This document shows positions 36,001-43,366 of a DNA stretch of 64,000 nt, one piece after another. Position 1 is the stretch's first letter. Each line of letters starts with the position of its first letter. Below the pieces are notes generated by a model that was not told the DNA's origin, ran no database searches, and saw only the letters and a list, made by a program, of their open reading frames with translations. The position numbers and the translations under genes are program-made. The stretch comes from Lachnospiraceae bacterium (GTDB lineage Bacteria; Bacillota; Clostridia; Lachnospirales; Lachnospiraceae). The stretch lies in the NCBI GenBank assembly GCA_009911035.1, contig QXWO01000005.1, forward strand, positions 62,001 to 126,000, written 5' to 3'.

Positions 36001-37992
36001 CATGGGCAGACGGCCGGAGGGATTAGCCTCCCCAAACAAAAGTTCTGCGGCGCCATTTCCCATCTCCTGGCTTCCTGTAGCCATTTGTAAAATGGCAGGC
36101 AGATGTTCCTGCTCCCAGTTAATACTATAAGGGTAGTTGGTAAACAGCATCAGCACAATATTGGGATTCACCTTATATATTTCCTGCACCAGCTTTTCCT
36201 GGCAAGGCGGCAGAAGTAAATTTGTCCTGTCAATTTCTTCCTTACTGTTGATCATGGGATTACATCCCAGGGCGACCACCACTTTTTTTGCCTGCCCGGC
36301 CAACTCTGCCGCCTCACTGATGCCGTCCTTTACCACCTCCTGCACAAAACATATGGCATCTTCCTTTTTTCCTGCCCAAAGATACTCATCCTCTTTATTT
36401 GGCAAAACCTGCAGCCCTTCTACAGCATTTTTTCCAGAAACATCTCTGCTTACGATTCCCCGTCCATCCCAGCCATAAATCCGCAGTCCTTCGCCTGTCT
36501 CTTCCAGGGAGAATTTCTCTTTCACAAACCACCCAAAAGGCGCATCCTTATCTGCCCAAAGACAGCCATCATCGTGAAGGCTTACATATTTTTTCAACGG
36601 CGGCACATATAACGTGGTACTGCCAGATCCCCAGTCATTAACTTCAAAGGCAACTGCCTGCCGGATATCTTTTGTCAAAATAAGTCTATGCTCCCCGTCC
36701 AGCCCTACATATCTGTTTCCGGCACGAAGTTTCATCCACGGCAAACCGTTGGTAAAAGGAATCTCTCTGCCCAGCAGATTTTCCATACCCTGTTTCAGAC
36801 TGACACGGTAAGGCGGATGACCTCCATACCAGTCCTGAAACCATGCATCCCCTGCCAGCCCGATCAATACCACCTGTTCAGTCCGGCCAAGAGGCAGAAA
36901 TTTCCCTGTATTTTTCAAAAGTACTCCACTTTCCCGGGCCATTTTCCTGCTAATGTCTGCTGCCTTTTCTGTATTTATATCTTCCTCCCCAGTGCCAGCA
37001 TAAGGGTTTTTATCCCCGTCATACAGCCCCAGCCGTAGTTTTGTCCTAAAGCTGTTTGCCAGAGCCGCATCTATGTCCCTCTCCGATATCAAATGGCTCT
37101 CATAAGCTTCACGTACTGCATTCTCCACAGTCTGCGGGTCATCCGTAAAACAGTCCACCCCCGCTTTCATGGCTTCTGCAACAGTTTCACCATGGCTTTT
37201 AAAATAATGATGGGACTGTACTGTCTGGGTCATATCCCCTCCGTCACATACCACATGGCCGGAAAGTCCCCACTTTTCTTTCACTAAATCTTTTACCTCG
37301 TGATTTAGAATGGCCGGAACACCATTAATTTCGTTATAAGCAGTCATCAGACCTTCCACCTGTCCCTCGGCGACGGCTCTCCTGAAAGGCTCCAGATAAT
37401 ATTCATACTTATTGCGCGGATCAATGGATGAAGACTTCCAAATCCTTCCCTGTTCTACATTGTTTCCGTAAAAATGTTTTGCAGAGGCCGCCATCTGAAG
37501 ATATTTTTTATCTGTTCCCTGCATCCCACGGATATAAGCGGATGCCATTTTCCCAGCCAACAGCGGATCCTCCCCATAGCCTTCTTCCGTTCTTCCCCAC
37601 CGTGGATCACGCTCCATATCTATGGTAGGCGCCCAGCGGCTCAAGCCGCCGGCGCCATTTTTATTGAACAGCGCTCTGGCCTCGACGCCTGTCACCTCCC
37701 CCGCCTGCTTTATCAGTTCCGTATCCCAGCTTGCGCTCATGCCAATGGGCTGGGAAAAGGAGGTAGTCACCTCGGCCTTCCCGCCGCTTCCCTGATCGTT
37801 TCGGGCTTCCACCCCATGAGCAGCCTCCCCGCCAAAGGAAAATGCCGGAATCCCCAGCCGTTCAAGAGCCGGATGCCGGGTGGAAAAAAAAGAAAATTTC
37901 TCCTTCAGCGTCATTTCTCCAAGCAGGTACCGGATTCTTTCTTCTATTGTCAGGCTGCTATCCCCAAAAAAATTATTAAAATTTTTTTCCAT
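33013..37992 (-). CDS. GH3-GH42 fusion: beta-glucosidase/xylosidase joined to beta-galactosidase
   Basis: A single 1659-residue open frame with two complete glycoside hydrolases. Residues 1 to about 835 are GH3 (FGGEAAHGVEARND, RWAPTIDMERDPRWGRTEEG, nucleophile D250 in VVCDGGDMTQ, C-terminal FnIII with YPFGYGLSYTEFRY). About 835-985 is a beta-rich linker domain of CBM6-like look (YENIVLCHAGGG). From about 985 on is a full GH42 beta-galactosidase (IPYGGDYNPEQW, acid/base E1130 in WHVSNEYG, a CYCENC zinc cluster, nucleophile E1287 in VLMEQTPS). The ATG has AAGGAGG; there is no signal peptide. Between import genes and alpha-xylosidase, it would strip galactose and process the glucan or xylan part of the same oligosaccharide. 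Confidence 0.93.
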   Translation of the reverse strand: MEKNFNNFFGDSSLTIEERIRYLLGEMTLKEKFSFFSTRHPALERLGIPAFSFGGEAAHGVEARNDQGSGGKAEVTTSFSQPIGMSASWDTELIKQAGEVTGVEARALFNKNGAGGLSRWAPTIDMERDPRWGRTEEGYGEDPLLAGKMASAYIRGMQGTDKKYLQMAASAKHFYGNNVEQGRIWKSSSIDPRNKYEYYLEPFRRAVAEGQVEGLMTAYNEINGVPAILNHEVKDLVKEKWGLSGHVVCDGGDMTQTVQSHHYFKSHGETVAEAMKAGVDCFTDDPQTVENAVREAYESHLISERDIDAALANSFRTKLRLGLYDGDKNPYAGTGEEDINTEKAADISRKMARESGVLLKNTGKFLPLGRTEQVVLIGLAGDAWFQDWYGGHPPYRVSLKQGMENLLGREIPFTNGLPWMKLRAGNRYVGLDGEHRLILTKDIRQAVAFEVNDWGSGSTTLYVPPLKKYVSLHDDGCLWADKDAPFGWFVKEKFSLEETGEGLRIYGWDGRGIVSRDVSGKNAVEGLQVLPNKEDEYLWAGKKEDAICFVQEVVKDGISEAAELAGQAKKVVVALGCNPMINSKEEIDRTNLLLPPCQEKLVQEIYKVNPNIVLMLFTNYPYSINWEQEHLPAILQMATGSQEMGNGAAELLFGEANPSGRLPMTWYRGVNDLPDMDDYDIIKGKRTYQYFEGEVLYPFGYGLSYTEFRYRNLQIKQEKDILYVSVEVENRGDLQGDEVVQIYGKRLSPSRIRHPLKRLLGFTRLKDMAPGEKCKAELEIPCSELAVYDVAGRRKIVEEGEYLFAIGGAKLECRNFIKGETTFMRDPVKLTAADHYDDYENIVLCHAGGGQSSASVLKSEKRAVLFYRDFVWTGEESSLVMNLRSRHKGGVRVFITEEEKGTEGQWKHVVSWKGARQEFSKVILPIQKENLKGQISRGGTDELQDRGEELKIHGTLKIELQGDVELESFSFEVGKKESYDTFSEKIKKIPYGGDYNPEQWPEEVWEEDMRLFKLAGIDCVTLNVFSWAALQPSEDTYCFERLDRIMELVRKNDLQVILATSTAAHPAWMARKYPEVLRTNFEGMKRKFGDRHNSCPNSAIYRKYSARLARKLAERYQNYDNIIAWHVSNEYGGECYCENCERGFRKWLKEKYGTMEELNRVWNTSFWGHTFYDWGEVPAPSMLSEHFERERTTFQGISLDYKRFFSDSVLECYKTEYQEIKAVTPKIPVTTNMMGFYKNLDYQKWAAYLDFVSWDNYPANDAPPSSAAMSHDLMRGLKQGAPFVLMEQTPSVTNWLSYNALKRPGVMRLWSYQAIAHGSDSVLFFQMRRSIGACEKYHGAVIDHAGHEYTRVFREVKGLGRELGRLGGEIPGSRVKARAAILVDWDNWWALEYSAGPSCDLKYLDEVQRYYDAFYKKNIPVDVISVTDSLDGYLLVAAPVLYMVKEGCSEKIERFVKEGGYFVTTFFSGIVDEHDLVQTGGYPGKLKDVLGIWVEETDALPRGAKNSFKWNGRTYECELLCDILYTRNAQALAFYEKDFYAGAPVLTKNRYGSGSAYYAASRGDADFYADFVGEVAKEAGLEPLWEEIPGVEVCARQKEDRYFLFFLNHGDAEAKVRALTDGESLLENRWYRAGELFEIPAKGVVILKVLKIHLDRPMG

Positions 37993-38017
37993 ATCGTCCT
38001 CCTTACCGCTACTATAA

Positions 38018-38057
38018 AACAGGCCATATTTCAGAATTTCCGAATATATGACCTGTT
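38018..38057 (-). promoter_or_regulatory. Intercistronic hairpin between binding protein and enzyme genes
   Basis: AAACAGG...CATATATTC pairs with GAAATATGGCCTGTTT on the minus strand, an imperfect stem of about 15 bp followed by TTTTATAG. It lies 26 bases before the fusion gene and about 50 after the solute-binding protein. Such hairpins commonly reduce read-through and stabilise the upstream mRNA, giving more binding protein than enzyme. Confidence 0.5.
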
Positions 38058-38104
38058 TCCCTAAACAACTTTATTTTGATCTTTTCTTTTTACATAAATA
38101 TTAA

Positions 38105-39790
38105 TTATTCAACCATTGCTACTTTTTCTTTTACAATTTCTGTCAGCATCTGCTCCGCTTCGCCCATGCCTGTGCTCTCCAGGTCGGAGATCATCTTGTC
38201 GTAAGATGCATCAAAGTCAGATTCACTTCCAATGACACAGCTAATCAGGGCTGACCATGCGATTTCATCCAGTTTGTTGCCAATCTCATCAAATTCAACA
38301 GGCTTTGTGTACGCCCAGATTGCAGAATATTTAGGTGTTTCAAATTCGGACGCCTGTGGATAAATATCTACCAGAAGATCAACGCCCCATGCTTCACATC
38401 CTGCTTTCTGTTCCTCATCATACTCTGCCATAACTGCTTCCGCGCTGACAGTGGTATAACTGCTTCCAGTAGCATCCATCACACCGTTCCCGTAGCAGGG
38501 GAATGGATAATTGTGGAATCCTACACCTGTATTTTTCTTATAGTCTTTATTGCTGTTGGACTCATCAATTTCTTCCTGGGTGCGGTAGCGGTGTCCTTCT
38601 TCATCCAGAAAATAATTGGTGCCTTCAATTCCCCAGTTTACCAATACCTGGCCTTCGTCTGAACAGAGGAAATCCAGATACTTAATTGCTGCCACAGGGT
38701 CTTTACATGCGGTAGTGATGCCAACTCCCTGTCCTGTCGTAAGGCCCTGGTACATCAATGAAGGGGCTTTTGTACCGGCATCCACGGTCAGAGGAATGCC
38801 GCAGTAAGTCTTGTCAATTTTGCCGTCAGCTTTTAAGATTTTTTCTCCATCGGCATAATCCCAGTCTGTGTCAAAAAGTGACAGCACGCGGCCTGTTGAA
38901 ATCTTTGCAATGTAGTCTTCATGGGTCTGGGTCGCAAATTCATGATCCAGAACGCCTTCATTATACATCCTGTTGAGCCATTTAAAATACTCGCGTACAT
39001 TTTCGGAACGGAATTTATAAACTGCATTATAATTCTCATCTATCAGCCACTGTCCGTTGTCCGGCGCGCCCTCTGCAATGTATCCCGCAGGATTTCCCAG
39101 AGTAATCATCCAGTGCCAGTCAGAGGTGGAAAGTGTAATACCGATAGTCTCCATGCCATCCTCTGTGGCCGGATGGGCTGCCATGTAAGCTTTCAGCATT
39201 TTTTCAAATTCATCCAGCGTCTTTGGCACTTCATAATTATTTTCCTTCAGGACTGCCCACTGAATCTGGGCATTACCGGAGTGTTTATAGTTTGTTCCGC
39301 CTACTGCATAGGAAGATAATTGATAGATTGCCGGGTCATCCTTTGAATACTTCAGCTTGTCAAACTCCTCCCCATACAGTTTTTTGATATTCGGGCCGTA
39401 TTGTTCAATCAAATCTGTCATATCAATCAATGCGCCTGCATCAATTAAGCTTCCTGCATCTCCTTTTGCATAAATCATGTCGGGGTAATTCTGTTCTGCG
39501 ATCATCAAAGCTACCTTCTGGTCATCAGAAGATACGGGATATTCGGTTTTCAACTTTACCCCTGTCTTTTCCGTCAAAGCCAGCGCAACCGGATCCGTCC
39601 ATGGGTCTTCCTGTCCGTCTGCATTGTAGAAGGTCAGTTCGATAATGCCGTCCCCACTTTCACTACTTCCTTCACTTCCACTGCTGCCTGCCGTTTCAGA
39701 TGCATCCCTGCCTTTCCCACCACATCCGGATAATATGCCGGCTGCAAGAGAAAAGGTCAATAATAAGGTACATAACTTCTTTGCTTTCAT
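38105..39790 (-). CDS. Extracellular solute-binding lipoprotein of a carbohydrate ABC importer
   Basis: A 561-residue LplA-type binding protein. The signal peptide ends in a lipobox (GILSGCGG, Cys about residue 23), followed by a Gly/Ser/Asp/Glu-rich flexible linker and a type 1 solute-binding fold (MIAEQNYPDMIYAKGDAGSLIDAGALIDMTDL near the N-terminus; CSDEGQVLVNWGIEGTNY later). The large size fits oligosaccharide binding. It follows the two permease genes and precedes the intracellular enzymes. No ATPase gene is present; LplABC-type importers usually borrow a shared MsmX-like ATPase. Confidence 0.93.
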   Translation of the reverse strand: MKAKKLCTLLLTFSLAAGILSGCGGKGRDASETAGSSGSEGSSESGDGIIELTFYNADGQEDPWTDPVALALTEKTGVKLKTEYPVSSDDQKVALMIAEQNYPDMIYAKGDAGSLIDAGALIDMTDLIEQYGPNIKKLYGEEFDKLKYSKDDPAIYQLSSYAVGGTNYKHSGNAQIQWAVLKENNYEVPKTLDEFEKMLKAYMAAHPATEDGMETIGITLSTSDWHWMITLGNPAGYIAEGAPDNGQWLIDENYNAVYKFRSENVREYFKWLNRMYNEGVLDHEFATQTHEDYIAKISTGRVLSLFDTDWDYADGEKILKADGKIDKTYCGIPLTVDAGTKAPSLMYQGLTTGQGVGITTACKDPVAAIKYLDFLCSDEGQVLVNWGIEGTNYFLDEEGHRYRTQEEIDESNSNKDYKKNTGVGFHNYPFPCYGNGVMDATGSSYTTVSAEAVMAEYDEEQKAGCEAWGVDLLVDIYPQASEFETPKYSAIWAYTKPVEFDEIGNKLDEIAWSALISCVIGSESDFDASYDKMISDLESTGMGEAEQMLTEIVKEKVAMVE

Positions 39791-39834
39791 AATTTCCTCT
39801 CCTTTATTTGTTGTTTGCCATTTACTTTTTGTTT

Positions 39835-40731
39835 TTAATCTTTTACTGCGCCCAAAGTCATGCCGCCTACAAAATATTTCTGTAAAAAGGGATACACGAT
39901 CAGAATAGGCACGGTTGCCACAATGGTAATTGCCATACGCACGGACATAGGAGATACTGCGCTCTGGAGCTGATTTGCCTGTGCGTGGGGATCAATCTTA
40001 ATTGTAGCCTTTTCCATAATTTCATACAATACATACTGCAATGTAGGAAGATTTCTTGCATAAAGGTAAGTATCCATAAATGAGTTCCACTGTCCAACTG
40101 CCAGGAACAATGCCACCGTTGCAATAGTGGGCGTGCACAGGGGAAGAATTACCTTTGCCCATATGACGAAGTCGTTTGCCCCGTCAATCTTTGCCGCTTC
40201 CTGTAACGCCAGCGGCAGTCCCTCAATGAAAGAGCGCATCAGAATAACATTGTACACCCAAATCAGCCCGGGAATGATATATACCATAAAGTTGTTACTT
40301 AGATGGAGCGTTCTTGTAAGAAGCAGATATTCAGGTATCATACCGCCGCTCACATACATGGTAATAATAAACAAAATGGTAAAAGGTTTATTGAAGTAGA
40401 AGTCTTTTCTGCTGAGCACGTAAGCCAGCATTGCCGTACATACCACACCGATAATAGTTCCCACCAGTGTTCTAACTACAGACATGATAAATGCACCGCC
40501 CAGATTGTTTTCTTCAAATATGTATATATAATTGCTAAGCGTAAACTTTCTGGGAATGATAAAATTGATATTTCTCATGGTATCCATCGGGTCATTTAGG
40601 GAAATTGCCAGTACGTTCAAAAACGGATATACCGTCATGACAATCAGCAGCAGGCAGAATACCACCAGCACATAATCTAGGGCCTTTTCACTTTTGCCCA
40701 CATTTTTGATCTGATAATTATTGTTTGCCAT
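39835..40731 (-). CDS. Carbohydrate ABC transporter permease (LplC/YtcP type)
   Basis: A 298-residue inner-membrane permease with six helices. The EAA loop that contacts the ATPase is EAAKIDGANDFVIWAKVILPLCTP. The C-terminal FLQKYFVGGMTLGAVKD is characteristic of YtcP/LplC-type subunits. It pairs with the permease encoded 12 bases upstream and with the lipoprotein downstream to import the oligosaccharide. Confidence 0.95.
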   Translation of the reverse strand: MANNNYQIKNVGKSEKALDYVLVVFCLLLIVMTVYPFLNVLAISLNDPMDTMRNINFIIPRKFTLSNYIYIFEENNLGGAFIMSVVRTLVGTIIGVVCTAMLAYVLSRKDFYFNKPFTILFIITMYVSGGMIPEYLLLTRTLHLSNNFMVYIIPGLIWVYNVILMRSFIEGLPLALQEAAKIDGANDFVIWAKVILPLCTPTIATVALFLAVGQWNSFMDTYLYARNLPTLQYVLYEIMEKATIKIDPHAQANQLQSAVSPMSVRMAITIVATVPILIVYPFLQKYFVGGMTLGAVKD

Positions 40732-40743
40732 CTTTCTGCCTCC

Positions 40744-41673
40744 CTACACAAGTTTACTTTCGCCAAGCATTCCTGCAATCTTATTGGCGATAAACAAAAG
40801 GATGATGCCCACCACCGACTGGAACATGCCTATGGCAGTACCAAGCCCGTAATTATTGCTTCCGATACCGCGGATATAAGCAAACCAGGAAAGAACCATT
40901 GCGTGATCCTGTACGATACCATTGCTTAAAAGCATCTGACGTTCCATACCTACATTCAGCGCCCCGCCAATGCTCATAATCAGCAAAACAATTACTGTAG
41001 GTTTAATACTGGGAAGGGTAATATGCCAGATCCTTGCGAAACGGTTTGCCCCGTCCACTTTTGCCGCCTCGTAAAGCCCCTGGTCAATCCCTGCCATGGC
41101 AGAAAGATAAATGATTGCGTCCCATCCCATCTCTTTCCAGACATTGATCAGACAGACCACGATCCAGAACATCGGAGAATTAGTGGACATCAGATGGAGC
41201 TTCGTATTCAGCATCGTATCCACTGCACCGCCATCATTTAAGAGCATCTTGGCAATGCTGGCAATGATGACCCAGGACACAAAGTGGGGCAGATAAGACA
41301 CTGTCTGTGTTATCTTCTTAAACCGGGTAAAGCGGATTTCATTCAGCACAAGCGCAAAGAAGATAGATGACAAAGTTCCAATTGCAATGCCCAGAATACT
41401 AATTCCTATCGTGTTAATCATTGTCTGGGGGAACAGGCGGTCTGTAAACGCCTGGATGAAATTGTCAAATCCCACAAACTTACGCTCCCACACTGGCAAA
41501 GCAAAGGAATTTGGTTTCACTTCCTGAAATGCCATTGTCCATCCCCACAACGGCAGATACTTGAACACGATCAGCCATATGACGAATGGTACCGACATGG
41601 CCAAAAGATAGCGCTGTTTCCACATTAACTGCATGGAAAACTTTTCTTTTTTGATTTTCACTTTTTTCTTCAC
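40744..41673 (-). CDS. Carbohydrate ABC transporter permease (LplB type)
   Basis: A 309-residue permease with six helices, opening with a basic KKKVKIKKEK stretch and the family segment YLLAMSVPFVIWLIVFKYLPLWGW. The EAA loop is YEAAKVDGANRFARIWHITLPSIKP. The start chosen is GTG at 41673, eight bases after GGGAGG; a TTG at 41697 would add eight residues. First gene of the importer-enzyme operon. A TATAAT on the minus strand at 41699-41704 is a possible -10 element but would leave a very short leader. Confidence 0.94.
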   Translation of the reverse strand: MKKKVKIKKEKFSMQLMWKQRYLLAMSVPFVIWLIVFKYLPLWGWTMAFQEVKPNSFALPVWERKFVGFDNFIQAFTDRLFPQTMINTIGISILGIAIGTLSSIFFALVLNEIRFTRFKKITQTVSYLPHFVSWVIIASIAKMLLNDGGAVDTMLNTKLHLMSTNSPMFWIVVCLINVWKEMGWDAIIYLSAMAGIDQGLYEAAKVDGANRFARIWHITLPSIKPTVIVLLIMSIGGALNVGMERQMLLSNGIVQDHAMVLSWFAYIRGIGSNNYGLGTAIGMFQSVVGIILLFIANKIAGMLGESKLV

Positions 41674-41802
41674 TTCTGCAACCTCCCTTTCTGCCAATAT
41701 TATATAGAAATATCTCCCTTTCCTGATACCGTTATTTTTGTAGTCAATTTGCCCTAATTTTCTTACATACGTACTTCAAAATCACAGTTATTCAGCTATT
41801 TA

Positions 41803-41834
41803 ACTAAAAAAACTGCCGCTAAACCGGCAGTTTT
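41803..41834 (-). terminator. Terminator of the exporter-YesMN operon
   Basis: Perfect 10-bp stem AAAACTGCCG (41809-41818) with CGGCAGTTTT (41825-41834), six-base loop. On the minus strand it is followed by more T, and it begins 8 bases after the YesN stop codon. It separates the regulators from the importer operon. Confidence 0.88.
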
Positions 41835-41842
41835 AACAATTT

Positions 41843-43366
41843 CTATTCACTTATCATCTCTTTTTTGTACTCCTTTGGACTGATGCCTACATACTTTTTA
41901 AATTTCAGATAAAAATAATCTATATTACTGTAACCCACCTGCTCCGAAATCTGATACACTTTCATATCCGTTTCCCGCAGAAGCCGTTTGGCATTTACGA
42001 TCCGTATGGTATCAAGTATATTGTTAAAGCTGTCCCCCATTTCTTTCCTAAAAATCTTTCCCAGATAGTTGCTGTTATAATTAAACATCTTCGCAAAGCC
42101 TTCCACTTTAAGGTCCTTGCTGTAATTTTTTTCCATATAATAATACATCCGCTTAATGACCGTCCCGGAATCATCACTGCCGATCTGCCTGCTCATATCC
42201 TGCAAAATCCTGCAGTACAAATCCATAAGCAAATTTAACTTTTCCGCCCTGTTCATGTCCTCCATAAGCTTCATGATCTGCCCTGTGAGACTCCCGTATT
42301 TCTTCTCGATTTCTCCGCGGATAATCATCAGATTGTACATGATCTGGATTTTGATATCCATTTCCTTCATCAAACGCTTCATGCAATAAGTCTTAAATTT
42401 TTCCACGCATTCCGCTATCCCATCCAGATCCCCCACTTCAATCAGCATCACAAACTGCTCTGTGGATGGACATTCCACTGTTTTCTGCTGCTGTTCAATG
42501 GTATCAATGGAAAGCACATCATAATGTCCGAACAAAAATTCCTGTTTAAGCATAAACTGGGCAAATTCATAAGAATAGCACAAGTCATACCACTTATTTA
42601 CATTGTGGCCCACTGCAATAAGCAGCCCTTCCCCGCATTTTCTGCCAAGCCGCTCATTCCGCTCCATAAGCAGTTCTACCCACCTTTTATAATCCAGTCC
42701 AAAGCTTACCAGCACAATCTGATTGTCCATCACCATTTTTTCATCATACAAGCCTTCCCTGTTTAAAAAGTATTTAACCTTTTCCTGGAATTCTCCTGAC
42801 TCCTTACGGCTTAACATTTCCCGGTCTGTAAGAATTGCGGCGCATAGTATTTCTTCCCCAAAGGAAATCTGGTAGCGTTTCATCTGTTCTTCCAGAATTT
42901 CCTTTGCATCCATATGCAGAATAATTCTACGGAACAATTCTTCCCTGGCAATATCTTCATTGGCAGAATGGTAACTGCGCTCCCCTTCCTTATGTACCAG
43001 TTCTTCCCTTATTCTGCGCACACACTCCCCCAGCTCATCCTCATCAATGGGCTTAAGGAGATACTCCTTCACCCCAAGCTTAATTGCTGATTTGGCAAAT
43101 TCAAATTCCGAGTAGCCGGTAAGCAGCACAAAGCAGCCCTCATAGCCTGTCTCCCGGGCAGCCTGGATCAAATCAATTCCGCTCATCCCCGGCATCTTGA
43201 TATCCACAAAGGCAAGATCCGGTTTATATTCCAGCAGCTTTTTCAGGCCGTCCCTTCCGTCTCTGCCATCCTCGCAAAAGGCAAACCCTTCCGCTTCCCA
43301 GTCAAGCAAATCCTTAACGCCCCACCGTATCATTTCCTCATCGTCAATTATCATTACTTTGTGCAT
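41843..43366 (-). CDS. YesN-type response regulator with AraC DNA-binding domain
   Basis: A 507-residue regulator: receiver domain at residues 1-120 with MIIDDEEMIR and the phosphoacceptor Asp in LAFVDIKMPGMSG; a long middle region of the YesN type; and a C-terminal AraC domain (VEGFAKMFNYNSNYLGKIFRKEMGDSF, YQISEQVGYSNIDYFYLKFKKYVGISPKEYK). It is phosphorylated by the YesM-type kinase whose gene overlaps it by 23 bases. The start ATG at 43366 has GGGGGA upstream. The adjacent importer operon is the most likely target, as is usual for YesMN pairs. Confidence 0.94.
   Translation of the reverse strand: MHKVMIIDDEEMIRWGVKDLLDWEAEGFAFCEDGRDGRDGLKKLLEYKPDLAFVDIKMPGMSGIDLIQAARETGYEGCFVLLTGYSEFEFAKSAIKLGVKEYLLKPIDEDELGECVRRIREELVHKEGERSYHSANEDIAREELFRRIILHMDAKEILEEQMKRYQISFGEEILCAAILTDREMLSRKESGEFQEKVKYFLNREGLYDEKMVMDNQIVLVSFGLDYKRWVELLMERNERLGRKCGEGLLIAVGHNVNKWYDLCYSYEFAQFMLKQEFLFGHYDVLSIDTIEQQQKTVECPSTEQFVMLIEVGDLDGIAECVEKFKTYCMKRLMKEMDIKIQIMYNLMIIRGEIEKKYGSLTGQIMKLMEDMNRAEKLNLLMDLYCRILQDMSRQIGSDDSGTVIKRMYYYMEKNYSKDLKVEGFAKMFNYNSNYLGKIFRKEMGDSFNNILDTIRIVNAKRLLRETDMKVYQISEQVGYSNIDYFYLKFKKYVGISPKEYKKEMISE

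Noticed and set aside
33013-37992. Two separate genes for GH3 and GH42
   Set aside because: There is no stop codon between the parts, and the linker domain continues in frame into the GH42 opening segment.
28340-41673. Xylan-utilisation locus
   Set aside because: No GH43, GH10, GH115 or xylose isomerase is present; alpha-xylosidase plus beta-galactosidase fits xyloglucan better, although GH3 could act on xylo-oligosaccharides.
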